Part shown: piece by piece, positions 8,231 to 16,686 of the stretch | Position numbering within the stretch: position 1 is the first letter of the stretch | Layout: every line of letters begins with the position of its first letter | Source: JBAMOY01 sp037071015 | GTDB taxonomy: Bacteria; Bacillota_I; Bacilli_A; RF39; UBA660 | Assembly: GCA_037071015.1 (NCBI GenBank) | Contig: JBAMOY010000001.1 | Location: forward strand, 496,001-560,000 | DNA length: 64,000 nucleotides | Direction: 5' to 3' | Notes under the pieces: model-generated | Databases searched by the model: none | Seen by the model: only the letters and a program-made list of their open reading frames with translations | What the model was told of the DNA's origin: nothing | Position numbers and translations under genes: made by a program

Positions 8231-9016
8231 TTATTCAGAAACTTTACGTGATTCTATTTCTGCTATTTTTTCAAACACTTCGGCAGCATTTTGTTCGTTA
8301 ATTTCAGTATAACCAAGCTCTTTTAAGGCTTGAAGTTTAATAGTATTCAATTCCAAAGTCCGACTCATTTTTTCTTCCATTTTATGTTCGATTTGATTTT
8401 CAAAACGCTTATGTGATTCAGCAATTTTTGCCTTTGAAACGCCACCATTATTATATAATGTCATAGCCGAAAATAAAATACTTTCGAAAGTGAATTGATC
8501 TTCCTCATCAAATGCATATTCGCTTGATTTAACTGCCCCACTTGCTTTAGCCATATATGCTAATATATATCTTAATTCTTTACTGGCTTTCATCGCCTGT
8601 AAATAGTAATGCAGATACTTGTAAGTGTTATATGCTTCAAAATCCTTTTCGTCCTCTAAATCTTCATGAATTATATCAATTATATTATGCAATAATTCTC
8701 CTTCTTTTTTTCCGAGTCCGTTGAATAAACTGTTATCATTATTAACACAAGTTACTTTATTAGCTGTTTCAAAAAGGCTATTAATTCTTGATTCGACGCT
8801 GATAATATAATCTGTATCTACCTTTATATTATCAATTTCCTCTGCTGATTTAATTCCTAATAAATTTAAAAGTAATACCTTTTTGTCTTTTGGCCACTTA
8901 TTAATATCATCTAATTCTAAATAGTTATATATCATCTGTCTAGAAACACCTAAAAATTTTGCTAATTTAACTTTAGATATTCCTAATTCATGCAATATTT
9001 CATTTAATCTTTCCAT
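8231..9016 (-). CDS. XRE-type helix-turn-helix regulator
   Basis: A 261-residue protein whose N-terminus is a Cro/CI-type helix-turn-helix (residues 5-35; core LGISKVKLAKFLGVSRQM). The remaining ~200 residues are acidic, helical and unlike known ligand-binding domains; the C-terminal ~50 residues could form a coiled coil. It should bind DNA as a dimer. AGGAGG lies 11 nt before the ATG, slightly far but the only site. It has a strong promoter and a terminator, so it is monocistronic. Its targets are unknown, and no prophage genes accompany it. Confidence 0.75.
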   Translation of the reverse strand: MERLNEILHELGISKVKLAKFLGVSRQMIYNYLELDDINKWPKDKKVLLLNLLGIKSAEEIDNIKVDTDYIISVESRINSLFETANKVTCVNNDNSLFNGLGKKEGELLHNIIDIIHEDLEDEKDFEAYNTYKYLHYYLQAMKASKELRYILAYMAKASGAVKSSEYAFDEEDQFTFESILFSAMTLYNNGGVSKAKIAESHKRFENQIEHKMEEKMSRTLELNTIKLQALKELGYTEINEQNAAEVFEKIAEIESRKVSE

Positions 9017-9039
9017 GTTATCTTAAGCCTCCTATTATC

Positions 9040-9067
9040 ATTTTATCATAACTGTATAAATTGTCAA
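9040..9067 (-). promoter_or_regulatory. Promoter of the XRE-type regulator gene
   Basis: Minus strand: perfect TTGACA (9067-9062), 16 bp, TAAAAT (9045-9040), with an upstream TG making an extended -10. Confidence 0.75.
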
Positions 9068-9091
9068 GGAAAAGTAAAGTACAAAAACACC

Positions 9092-9119
9092 AAAAAAGCC
9101 TTATAAATAAAGCTTTTAT
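9092..9119 (-). terminator. Terminator of the spoIIM-like gene
   Basis: Minus strand: stem AAAAGC-TTTAT with ATAAG-GCTTTT, followed by a T run. Confidence 0.6.
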
Positions 9120-9126
9120 AGATTTT

Positions 9127-9756
9127 TTATTTAACGATTGTTAAAATATATTTTAATATATTAGGCATAATTAACGCTTCATACAAACTAGTTATTAAAA
9201 TAACAATCAAACATCCAATTAAAATAAAAGTATATTTCTTCATTATAGGCTTAAAATCGATTGTTTTTCGTTTTACTATACACTTAATCATCCTTATGGA
9301 TAAACTAAGCGCATATACCGTTAAAACAGCGAAAACAAATACATTTACAATATAATGGGGAAACACATAAGCTAAAGATATTAAACAACCCTTTACTCCA
9401 TAATGTTTAATTATGGCCGCAATTGTAAATCCCAATGTAAAAGCTTTACCAAAAAACATAAATAATATAATTGGTAAACCAATAATTGATATGCCTAATA
9501 TCCAAATAAATAATACATATAGGTAATTAAATACAAGCGAATCTTTAAAACAATTCATAAAATTTAATTTATTATTTGTAATTTTATTAAAAAAACTAGC
9601 TAAGTAATCATTAACAATAACTTGATCACTTTTACTAATAATCACATTAAATAACGAACCACAAATTATGCCGATAGCTAATAGCCCTAATAAAAAAATT
9701 AGTGTGTGTTTACTTAAGTTAAAAAACTTTGATAGTTTGTCCATTCCCTTTTTCAT
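9127..9756 (-). CDS. spoIIM: SpoIIM-like membrane protein
   Basis: A 209-residue membrane protein with about five predicted helices and the SpoIIM (stage II sporulation protein M) layout, including a central glycine-rich helix around FMFFGKAFTLGFTIA. In Bacillus, SpoIIM (about 214 residues) joins SpoIID and SpoIIP in the complex that remodels septal peptidoglycan during engulfment. No SpoIID or SpoIIP is in the window. The ATG has GAGGAG 5 nt upstream, and the gene stands alone between its terminator and a divergent small gene. Related DUF95 membrane proteins also occur in non-sporulating bacteria, but the other sporulation genes here favour a spore role. Confidence 0.75.
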   Translation of the reverse strand: MKKGMDKLSKFFNLSKHTLIFLLGLLAIGIICGSLFNVIISKSDQVIVNDYLASFFNKITNNKLNFMNCFKDSLVFNYLYVLFIWILGISIIGLPIILFMFFGKAFTLGFTIAAIIKHYGVKGCLISLAYVFPHYIVNVFVFAVLTVYALSLSIRMIKCIVKRKTIDFKPIMKKYTFILIGCLIVILITSLYEALIMPNILKYILTIVK

Positions 9757-9797
9757 ATTATCTCCTCAATAAATAGTATTTATTTTTTTAATAAATA

Positions 9798-9826
9798 TTC
9801 CAAAAAAGATGAAAATATATTATAAT
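9798..9826 (+). promoter_or_regulatory. Promoter of a 40-residue membrane peptide gene
   Basis: A perfect TATAAT (9821-9826) with a weak -35 TTCCAA (9798-9803) at 17 bp. Confidence 0.5.
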
Positions 9827-9847
9827 ATTATTGACGAGGTGAAACAA

Positions 9848-9970
9848 ATGGCAAATATCAAACAAAAAAAGAAAAAAAAGTTTAAAATCAATACTAATCA
9901 AATAATAGCTATCATATTATTGATTGCAACCATAGGTATGTTTATATCTAGCATCGTCTTTTATATTTAG
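9848..9970 (+). CDS. Small basic single-pass membrane protein
   Basis: A 40-residue protein beginning MANIKQKKKKKFKI, followed by one hydrophobic helix (about residues 17-39) ending at the C-terminus, so the basic N-terminus should stay inside the cell. AGGTGA (9837-9842) is 5 nt upstream of the ATG, and a promoter lies before that. The layout resembles DUF4044-type small membrane proteins of Bacilli, but the match is from memory and uncertain. A 10-codon reading frame with a strong ribosome site follows on the same strand. Confidence 0.65.
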   Translation: MANIKQKKKKKFKINTNQIIAIILLIATIGMFISSIVFYI

Positions 9971-10022
9971 AATAATTATATTCTCAAATTAATTATATAT
10001 TTTATTGATAGGAGGGATTATT

Positions 10023-10055
10023 ATGAAATTTGATATAATTCATATAGACAGATAA
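10023..10055 (+). CDS. Possible 10-residue peptide ORF
   Basis: The frame MKFDIIHIDR is preceded by a near-perfect ribosome binding site GGAGGG (10011-10016) at good spacing, with a strong terminator beginning 6 nt after the stop codon. Such a site is rarely found by chance at the end of a transcript. It could be a translated micro-peptide, a leader-type ORF or the remnant of a longer gene. No family is recognisable at this length. Confidence 0.35.
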   Translation: MKFDIIHIDR

Positions 10056-10060
10056 CAATT

Positions 10061-10097
10061 AAAGAAACATTAGATTAATCTAATGTTTCTTTTTTTT
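10061..10097. terminator. Bidirectional terminator
   Basis: A 14-bp stem (10061-10074 with 10079-10092) with a TTAA loop and T run. It ends the small plus-strand genes and, read the other way, the DUF5305-like gene. Confidence 0.85.
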
Positions 10098-11171
10098 ATC
10101 ATCGTATTGATAATGAATCATTTTTTCTTTATTATGAACTATATAACGATATAAAATATCATCTTTTATAATGTAAAACCATGTTGCTGTTTTATCATCC
10201 AACTCATAACCAATAATTGGTTGGGCACTTTCACGTGATAAATTTAATAGTTCCTTAAACTCGGTTATTTCAATAATATCATATTTAGTAATATCAATCA
10301 TATTTTTAGTACTTACAATAATATCGTCATAATCTTTATAGATATTATATAATTCTTTTTTATATTTAGAAGTATATTTAGTAAAAAAGATAATTTTTAT
10401 TAAAATAGATAAAATAATGAAGCAAATGATATTGAGTATTACTAAAAAAATTATATTGGTTGTTTCCAAATTCTTAACATCAAAATAGACTTTTTTATCT
10501 TCATTTTCTTGATAATTCTTCTCAACTTTAAAGACAGAACCATTTAAAGAAATTTTTAAATAGTTGTTATTATCTTCAGTAAACAATTTTCCAGCTCGCC
10601 TACCATTAAATATTGTGTTGAAACTAATTTCTAAATAACCATCGACAGCAACATTAACTGTCTTTTGGAATTCTACTAATTTTTGCCGATAAGATTCCAA
10701 TGATATGTCTACTTGCTTCTCAAGAGCAAACTGATTATCATTATAAGCAAAGCTACTGCTTTGTAAAGTATCAGATGTTTGCCAGATTTTAGGGTTAGCA
10801 TTAATATTAGAAGATTCACGGTAATATATCTTCATAGTCGCGGTAACCGTATACTTGCCATTTATATCGCTATCGCGATCCGCTGTATAAAGATACTTAT
10901 GATCTATATGAATATGGTCAACAAAATCAAAAACATAAGCGTCACTATCTTTCATTTCATCATTAGTAAAAACATTATCCTTTAAAACAACATTGTAATT
11001 GAGAGTGTTATTGTTATTATATTTTAGAGCGATATTTTTTTCCTTATCATAAATGGGTTCTATTTCAATTAATAGCTTTTTTATAAAAAAAGCCTGTGTC
11101 ACTATAACTAAAATCAAAAAAGCATAAAAAATCCAACGTTCTGATATGTATGTTTTGCGTAATCTATCCAC
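10080..11171 (-). CDS. DUF5305-like membrane protein of the SipW/TasA-like locus
   Basis: A 363-residue protein with an N-terminal membrane helix, an extracytoplasmic beta-rich domain (about residues 30-245) and a second helix (about 250-275) before a ~90-residue cytoplasmic tail. Size, two-helix topology and the neighbouring ER-type signal peptidase fit DUF5305 proteins. The GTG at 11171 is chosen because GAGGTAGGGATA lies just upstream and it clears the previous stop codon by 16 nt; an in-frame ATG at 11213 would overlap that gene. It is last in the surface-protein operon and probably assists assembly or anchoring, which is inference. Confidence 0.65.
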   Translation of the reverse strand: MDRLRKTYISERWIFYAFLILVIVTQAFFIKKLLIEIEPIYDKEKNIALKYNNNNTLNYNVVLKDNVFTNDEMKDSDAYVFDFVDHIHIDHKYLYTADRDSDINGKYTVTATMKIYYRESSNINANPKIWQTSDTLQSSSFAYNDNQFALEKQVDISLESYRQKLVEFQKTVNVAVDGYLEISFNTIFNGRRAGKLFTEDNNNYLKISLNGSVFKVEKNYQENEDKKVYFDVKNLETTNIIFLVILNIICFIILSILIKIIFFTKYTSKYKKELYNIYKDYDDIIVSTKNMIDITKYDIIEITEFKELLNLSRESAQPIIGYELDDKTATWFYIIKDDILYRYIVHNKEKMIHYQYDDKKKKH

Positions 11172-11187
11172 TATCCCTACCTCTTTT

Positions 11188-12387
11188 CTAATTTCCTGTT
11201 TCAACCGTAACACTTTGTTCTAGATTATTGTGAAGCAAACGATTTATCCAAATGGTCGGATAGCCTAAATATTTAATATTTAATTTAGCCTTGCCTAAAA
11301 CTTGTCCAGAATAAACAGGATATAAATCAATATTTTTATTATTATCACCTTTCATAATAAAATAAATCTCACCATTTTCATTATGTTTTATTTCTTCGAC
11401 ACGATGAATGACTGTATAGTTATCCATCTGATACTGTAAGATATCACCAATTTTTATCTCATCGCTTTTTACATCTTTAATCAAAACAATATCGCCAACT
11501 TCAAATTTTGGCAACATACTATTACTAACAATTACAACCGGTCGATATGGTAATATTCCTAATCCAAATATCAACACAAATACAAGAACAAATAACGGAA
11601 TAATAGTATTAGTTAAGCGCATTTTTTTAATTTCTTTTTCTGGTAGTATTCGACTATCTTTTTGAATTCTATAATTAATCCAAAGGAAGCCAAAGAAAGG
11701 TATAACTGTATTTAATAATGATAAGCAAAACCAATCAATCTTCGGTAACATTGGCAACACCAATTGCATCACTAATGGAAACAGCCGATAAACAAGAGGC
11801 ATAAAAAAGCCAGAATAATAACTAACATACGATAGAAACATGCTAATAGTTATTTGTGGTACTAAATATTGAATAAAATATTTAAATAATGACAAGCCAT
11901 TAGAAAAATGGTTAGTTATATTAACAATATCTATTTCTGGTAAAACTAATAAAAGAGATATTAAAAAAAACTTTAATATAATATTGTTTTTGCCCAAATT
12001 ATTTATAGCAAAATAACGAATATATTCTTTTACAATTATTATTACACCAAAAGACCAAACATTTAACAATAATCCTTTAATTGTGTTTGTAAACGGATTA
12101 TAAGCAAATCCCTTTAAATATCCTGAAGAAAAATACAATAAAAAATAGATAATAGTCAATATAATCATATTGAAATCAACCGTTTTTTTATATTTAGTAT
12201 TCTTAATAAAATCATTATCTAAAGCTATTACTACGAAAATTAGCATAAATAACCAAACCAACGGTTTAATTACATAAACATACATTGATTGAAATCTAAT
12301 TGAAAAGTTAGTTAAATCCATTAACGAAATTAAAATAATTAATAATGATAAAACAATATAACTTATTTTTTTATATTTTAAGGTCAT
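11188..12387 (-). CDS. ER/SipW-type signal peptidase with polytopic N-terminal domain
   Basis: A 399-residue protein. The C-terminal ~120 residues are an S26B signal peptidase: catalytic Ser290 in SNSMLPKFEVGD and His328 in YTVIHRVEEI, the Ser-His pair of the archaeal/ER/SipW type rather than the Ser-Lys pair of ordinary bacterial enzymes. SipW is about 190 residues; here ~270 extra residues form roughly seven or eight predicted membrane helices in front. The start overlaps the upstream stop codon by 4 nt (ATGA), so it is co-translated with a TasA-like gene. It should process the three TasA-like proteins encoded upstream. The membrane extension has no recognised function. Confidence 0.85.
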   Translation of the reverse strand: MTLKYKKISYIVLSLLIILISLMDLTNFSIRFQSMYVYVIKPLVWLFMLIFVVIALDNDFIKNTKYKKTVDFNMIILTIIYFLLYFSSGYLKGFAYNPFTNTIKGLLLNVWSFGVIIIVKEYIRYFAINNLGKNNIILKFFLISLLLVLPEIDIVNITNHFSNGLSLFKYFIQYLVPQITISMFLSYVSYYSGFFMPLVYRLFPLVMQLVLPMLPKIDWFCLSLLNTVIPFFGFLWINYRIQKDSRILPEKEIKKMRLTNTIIPLFVLVFVLIFGLGILPYRPVVIVSNSMLPKFEVGDIVLIKDVKSDEIKIGDILQYQMDNYTVIHRVEEIKHNENGEIYFIMKGDNNKNIDLYPVYSGQVLGKAKLNIKYLGYPTIWINRLLHNNLEQSVTVETGN

Positions 12388-12962
12388 CGTTCATAAATTA
12401 CGTTAAAATAATAATAACGTTTCTTCCCTAACATAGTATAAGAAACTGTAGCTCTAGCTGACATTGTTGAGCTAAACATAGACATCTTTGTTTCTATTAC
12501 AAAGCTGACATTTACAGTTTCACCAGGCTTTAATATTGTTTTATCAATGCTACCATTGGTCGACTTTAAACCATCTTTAGAATTAGCAGTTATTTCTGTA
12601 GTAATTGCCCCATTAGAAAAGGTGTAGTTAGTATTATTAGTTAACTGAATCGTATAAGTAACAGTTTTATTAGATGTTGTCGCCCCACTAATACTATAAT
12701 ATAAATCAAAAACATTGTTTTCGATAACCTCACGATCATAATCGATTGTAATAAAATCATATGTATCAGTTGAATAACGATTGTTAGCAGCATTTAGTTT
12801 TACAACTTCGACCTTTAAATCATCTCCTGCAACATAATCGATAGTTCTCGCCACACCATTAATCTTTAAAGTTTCAGAAAATAACGAATAACTAACACTT
12901 AAACCGCATAAATAAACAAGAATAGCAATTATAATAATTTTTCGTAAACCTTTTTGACTCAT
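12384..12962 (-). CDS. TasA/camelysin-like secreted protein, divergent member
   Basis: A 192-residue protein with an N-terminal signal helix followed by SYSLFSETLKINGVA, which is the SipW-substrate pattern (a signal helix ending in GYALFSET-like sequence, then beta-rich). The body is a predicted beta sandwich. It differs from the two upstream paralogues in length and in its C-terminal TMLGKKRYYYFNVIYER. It overlaps the signal peptidase gene by 4 nt. Relatives form matrix fibres (TasA) or are camelysin-type surface proteins; which role applies here is not known. Confidence 0.75.
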   Translation of the reverse strand: MSQKGLRKIIIIAILVYLCGLSVSYSLFSETLKINGVARTIDYVAGDDLKVEVVKLNAANNRYSTDTYDFITIDYDREVIENNVFDLYYSISGATTSNKTVTYTIQLTNNTNYTFSNGAITTEITANSKDGLKSTNGSIDKTILKPGETVNVSFVIETKMSMFSSTMSARATVSYTMLGKKRYYYFNVIYER

Positions 12963-13020
12963 ATTATAACTCCATTTAATAATATCATATAAAAAGAATT
13001 TCCAAATTGAATTTGGAATT

Positions 13021-13521
13021 TTATACAGCTTGTTCGTAATTTAAATCAATTTGAAATTCTACATTTGAAGAAGCAGCCGTCGAATCTTGATTCCAAGTGA
13101 CGGTAATTGTAAAGGTTTTACTATCATTTTTATTTAATATATCATCTACTGTTGAGATACCATCATAAGAAATAGTGACGTTAGGATCATCGGTTAATCC
13201 CGTTTCGGTTATATTTTTTAACTTAGTCGGTATATTTCCATTATTTGTTATAGTAATAGTATAAACTACAGATGAACCAGGATATTCTAAGGCTGGGGCA
13301 CTTAAAGTTACACTATTTTTGTCTTCTGATACTAATATGGTAGCCCCAGTACTACCGGTCTCCGTAGTTACAACAGCATTAGATATTTCTACATCAAAAT
13401 TACCGGTTGTAGCTGCAGTACCACCAATATTTAATGTTTCAGAAAACATCGCGTAACCAACTGACATTACCAAAACAAATGCTAATAACCCAATAGCAAA
13501 AACATTACTTTTATTTTTCAT
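13021..13521 (-). CDS. TasA/camelysin-like secreted protein, paralogue 2
   Basis: A 166-residue protein with a signal helix and the SipW-substrate motif GYAMFSETLNIGGTA, then repeated beta strands. It aligns along its length with the next gene upstream (shared features GTA-T-G-F-VEI, TLSAP, YPG and TFT-TVTW), so the two are tandem duplicates. The start at 13521 is chosen because AGGAGGG lies 5 nt upstream; an in-frame ATG at 13548 would overlap the previous gene. It is predicted to be exported, cleaved after the signal helix and placed on the cell surface or in a fibre. Confidence 0.8.
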   Translation of the reverse strand: MKNKSNVFAIGLLAFVLVMSVGYAMFSETLNIGGTAATTGNFDVEISNAVVTTETGSTGATILVSEDKNSVTLSAPALEYPGSSVVYTITITNNGNIPTKLKNITETGLTDDPNVTISYDGISTVDDILNKNDSKTFTITVTWNQDSTAASSNVEFQIDLNYEQAV

Positions 13522-13531
13522 AAATTCCCTC

Positions 13532-14020
13532 CTAAATTGACTGTTCAAAAACCAAATCCATCGAATAACTCATAGATGACGCTTTTGTGCTATCGCCATC
13601 CCAAGTAATAGTTACCGTGAAAGTTTTTGTGTCGCCGATAGCTATAGTATCATTTTCAGCAATACCAGCGTAAGTCATTTTTATTATATCATCATCATTG
13701 CTTTTATTAATACTTTTTAATTTTGCTGCTAAAGAGCCAGTATTTTTAACTGTAATCTTATACTCAACTGTTGCCCCAGGATATTGCAAATCCGGAGCTG
13801 ATAAGGTTAAAGTATTTTTATCATCTGAAATATTAGCAGCTGCATTAGTACTACCAATTTCTGTTATTTCTGTCGAAAAGATTTCAACATTAAATTCACC
13901 ACTTGTCGATGCTGTACCTCTGATATTTAATGTTTCAGAGAATAATGCATATCCGACAGTTATAACCAAAAGAAAAGAAATAATACCCAAAATCAAAAAA
14001 CCGCTTTTCTTTTTTATCAT
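13532..14020 (-). CDS. TasA/camelysin-like secreted protein, paralogue 1
   Basis: A 162-residue protein, first of the surface-protein operon. It has a basic N-terminus MIKKKSG, a signal helix, the motif GYALFSETLNIRGTA and a beta-rich mature part with LSAPDLQYPG and TFTVTITWDGDS. AGGAGGG is 10 nt before the ATG. The order paralogue 1, paralogue 2, divergent member, signal peptidase, DUF5305-like protein resembles tapA-sipW-tasA-type loci in logic but not in detail. Confidence 0.8.
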   Translation of the reverse strand: MIKKKSGFLILGIISFLLVITVGYALFSETLNIRGTASTSGEFNVEIFSTEITEIGSTNAAANISDDKNTLTLSAPDLQYPGATVEYKITVKNTGSLAAKLKSINKSNDDDIIKMTYAGIAENDTIAIGDTKTFTVTITWDGDSTKASSMSYSMDLVFEQSI

Positions 14021-14080
14021 CTTTTACTTACCCTCCTATACTATAATAAATATAACAGAAAAAGGCAGACATTTCAACAA

Positions 14081-14103
14081 AAAAGTGCATTAAATGCACT
14101 TTT
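14081..14103 (-). terminator. Terminator of the spoIVB-like gene
   Basis: Minus strand stem AAAAGTGCATT/AATGCACTTTT with a T run; it overlaps the stop codon. Confidence 0.75.
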
Positions 14104-15100
14104 ATTTCTCTGCCTCTTCTAACATATTAGTAATAAATATACCATAACCTTTAGCTGGGTTATCAACAACTACATGTGTAACTGCTCCAATAATTTTATT
14201 ATCTTGAATGATTGGTGAGCCACTCATACCCTGAATAATTCCTCCTGTTTTGGATAACAACTGTTCATCAGTTATTTCAAACATAATATTTTTATTTTCT
14301 TGATTACTATAGTTAGTAATTTTAGTAATATTAATGCTATATTCTTTGACTTCTGTTCCTTCAATTACCGTAAAAATAGAAGCCTTACCTGTTTTTATCT
14401 CATTTGGTTGTGCTACTTTATAAAGCTTATTATTGTTAACCGTTCCTAAATAATTACCAAAAATCCCCTTAGTGGTATTTGATGAAACTTCACCAGTTAT
14501 CTTGGAAGTGTCAAAGTCAGCATTTTTCTCACCAGGTGTTCCTTCGCTGCTTCGCTCAATTCCTGTAACCGTCGAATCAAATATTTTACCATCTTTAATT
14601 TCTAGGATTTTACCTGTCGATTTTTCAATTATTTCATGTCCTAAAGCTCCAAATAACTTTGTATTAGGATCCACAAATGTCAGAGTACCTAGACCAGTTA
14701 TACTATCTTTTACATACAATCCAGTTTTGTAAATATTATCTTTGTCCTTATAAAGTTTTAAATTAGTTGTTAAATACTTACTGCCTCGCAAATATTGAAT
14801 CTTAATTTCACTTTTATCAGCAGTATTATCGATTTTAGACACCATCTCATTAATATTAGATATCTTTGAATCATTAACAGCAATAATAGCATCACCAACT
14901 TCAAGACCAGCTTCTTTAGCAGGATATGTATCGTTTACTTTGTAAAGGCCAACTACCATAACTCCTTTAGCATTTAATTCGATACCAATATTCTCGCCAC
15001 CAATTGCTACATAATCAGAATAAGCAAATGCTGATAATGGCATAATAAATAATGTTAGAAGACTTAAGATGAATGATTTTTTAAATTTTTTAAAAAACAT
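14102..15100 (-). CDS. spoIVB: SpoIVB-like S55 serine peptidase with PDZ domain
   Basis: A 332-residue exported protein with a signal peptide (residues 1-26), a PDZ domain (about 35-120) and an S55 peptidase domain with His155 in GALGHEI and nucleophile Ser293 in GGIIQGMSGSPIIQ. In Bacillus, SpoIVB (about 426 residues) is secreted from the forespore and triggers SigK processing; this version is shorter, mainly before the PDZ domain. AAAGGAGATG precedes the ATG. SpoIIQ, SpoIVFA and SpoIVFB are not in the window. Confidence 0.85.
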   Translation of the reverse strand: MFFKKFKKSFILSLLTLFIMPLSAFAYSDYVAIGGENIGIELNAKGVMVVGLYKVNDTYPAKEAGLEVGDAIIAVNDSKISNINEMVSKIDNTADKSEIKIQYLRGSKYLTTNLKLYKDKDNIYKTGLYVKDSITGLGTLTFVDPNTKLFGALGHEIIEKSTGKILEIKDGKIFDSTVTGIERSSEGTPGEKNADFDTSKITGEVSSNTTKGIFGNYLGTVNNNKLYKVAQPNEIKTGKASIFTVIEGTEVKEYSINITKITNYSNQENKNIMFEITDEQLLSKTGGIIQGMSGSPIIQDNKIIGAVTHVVVDNPAKGYGIFITNMLEEAEK

Positions 15101-15164
15101 AAAACATCTCCTTTTAACATTACAGACTACATTATTATTATGATTATTTTATTATTAAATATAA

Positions 15165-15190
15165 AAATAAAATAATACCAAATTGGTATT
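15165..15190 (-). terminator. Terminator of the nusB-xseA-xseB operon
   Basis: Minus strand hairpin AATACCAA/TTGGTATT followed by an interrupted T tract; it touches the xseB stop codon. Confidence 0.55.
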
Positions 15191-15410
15191 ATTCTTCAAT
15201 TTTAAAATCTTCTAATCCATTTTCAGTAACAATCTTATTAACTTGTTGTTCAACTTTTTTTAACTCATCATCACATTCTTTAACTAATTTCATAGCTAAA
15301 GTGTATTTTTTTATCGAATCGTCTAAATCGGTTGTACCGTTCTCTAATTCATTAATAATTTCTTCTAGTTTTTTAACCTTTTCTTCAAATTTTAAATCCT
15401 TATTATCCAT
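15189..15410 (-). CDS. xseB: Exodeoxyribonuclease VII small subunit
   Basis: A 73-residue, highly charged helical protein of normal XseB length, with the family core KFEEKVKKLEEIINELENG and SIKKYTLAMKL. XseB binds XseA in many copies to form exonuclease VII, which degrades single-stranded DNA. The ATG at 15410 is taken because AAAGGATGG lies 8 nt upstream; the in-frame ATG at 15419 overlaps that site. It overlaps the end of xseA by 8 nt, indicating translational coupling. Confidence 0.9.
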   Translation of the reverse strand: MDNKDLKFEEKVKKLEEIINELENGTTDLDDSIKKYTLAMKLVKECDDELKKVEQQVNKIVTENGLEDFKIEE

Positions 15411-16686
15411 TTTTACCATCCTTTACTATTTCACTAACAGTTGCTTTAATAATGCCGTCAGTCATTTTTATATTGATTTTATCATCTTGTTTTAAATTCT
15501 TAATAGATTTTACAATTATATTATCATGATATGTAATTGAATATCCACGGCTTAATACTTTTATCGGATTAATCATTTCCAATTTTTCGACAATATTCTT
15601 TATAGCAATTTTTTTATCACCAATCAAATAAGTAGGATTACGAAGTATATAATTATTTTTTACTAAATCTAAATCATGCTGTTTTCTAGTAATCAAATCA
15701 AGCAAACTAGTTGATAACCGCTCATATAAAATGTCTAAATTTTGTTTTTTATTTTCATATATAATCAATGGATTTTTAATAACAAATGAGTTTTTAACAC
15801 TATCTAAATAAATTTTTTGAAAATTTATTTTTTTTAAAATGTTTTCATTTAGTCTAATTTTTAATTGATTTATATGTTTCAATAAATCAACCATATTTGG
15901 TACCGCCATCTCGGCTGCACCGGTTGGTGTTGGAGCTCGCATATCGGCTACAAAATCACTAATCGTAAAGTCGATTTCGTGGCCAACCGCACTAATAATT
16001 GGTGTATTAGCTGCAAAAATAGCTCGTGCTACTTGTTCTTCGTTAAATGGCCATAAATCTTCAATAGCACCACCACCACGTCCAACAATTAAAACATCCA
16101 AACCATATTGATCAGCTAACTCAATATTTTTAACAATATCGGCAGCCGCATTTTCGCCCTGCACTAAACTTGGAAACAAAATTGTCTCGCAAATTGGAAA
16201 TCTTCTTTTTATCGTCGATAATATATCTTTAATTGCAGCACCGGTTGGGGCTGTTATAATACCAATGCGACTTGGAATACTAGGAATTGGTTTTTTGAAC
16301 TTTTCATTAAATAACCCTTCTTTTGATAGTTGTTCTTTCAATTTCTCAAATGCTACATACAAATTGCCAACGCCATCTTCAAGCATTTCGTCAACATAAA
16401 TCTGATAACTACCTGTCGCTTCGTAAACACTAACTCTGCCAGCGATTAGTACTTTTGTGCCATCTATTGGATTAAATTTTAAATTACTAGCGTTGCGACT
16501 AAACATAATCGCATTAATTTTACTTGTTTCATCTTTAATCGAAAAATACAAGTGCCCTGTCGAATGGGCCTTAAAATTAGAGATTTCGCCTTTTAGAAAA
16601 ACTAAACGTAAATGTTCGTCAGTATCAAATTTGTATTTCAAATATTTAGTTAAAGCACTAACACTTAAATATTTTTCAGTTGTCAT
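15403..16686 (-). CDS. xseA: Exodeoxyribonuclease VII large subunit
   Basis: A 427-residue XseA with an N-terminal OB-fold (about residues 8-100) and the catalytic domain after it, including IGIITAPTGAAIKDI, VGRGGGAIEDLWPFNEE and SAVGHEIDFTISDFVADMRAPTPT. The C-terminal part is the coiled coil that holds XseB. The start at 16686 follows AAGG and overlaps the end of nusB by 11 nt; an in-frame ATG at 16725 would lie deep in nusB. The nusB-xseA-xseB order is common in Bacillota. Confidence 0.95.
   Translation of the reverse strand: MTTEKYLSVSALTKYLKYKFDTDEHLRLVFLKGEISNFKAHSTGHLYFSIKDETSKINAIMFSRNASNLKFNPIDGTKVLIAGRVSVYEATGSYQIYVDEMLEDGVGNLYVAFEKLKEQLSKEGLFNEKFKKPIPSIPSRIGIITAPTGAAIKDILSTIKRRFPICETILFPSLVQGENAAADIVKNIELADQYGLDVLIVGRGGGAIEDLWPFNEEQVARAIFAANTPIISAVGHEIDFTISDFVADMRAPTPTGAAEMAVPNMVDLLKHINQLKIRLNENILKKINFQKIYLDSVKNSFVIKNPLIIYENKKQNLDILYERLSTSLLDLITRKQHDLDLVKNNYILRNPTYLIGDKKIAIKNIVEKLEMINPIKVLSRGYSITYHDNIIVKSIKNLKQDDKINIKMTDGIIKATVSEIVKDGKNG

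Noticed and set aside
8231..9016. Phage repressor interpretation of the XRE-type regulator
   Set aside because: No integrase, Cro partner or phage structural gene lies nearby, and the C-terminal part is not a LexA-like peptidase.
13698..14093. 131-codon open frame on the plus strand
   Set aside because: It lies opposite the TasA-like paralogue 1 gene and crosses its promoter; the minus-strand reading has a clear signal helix and family motif.
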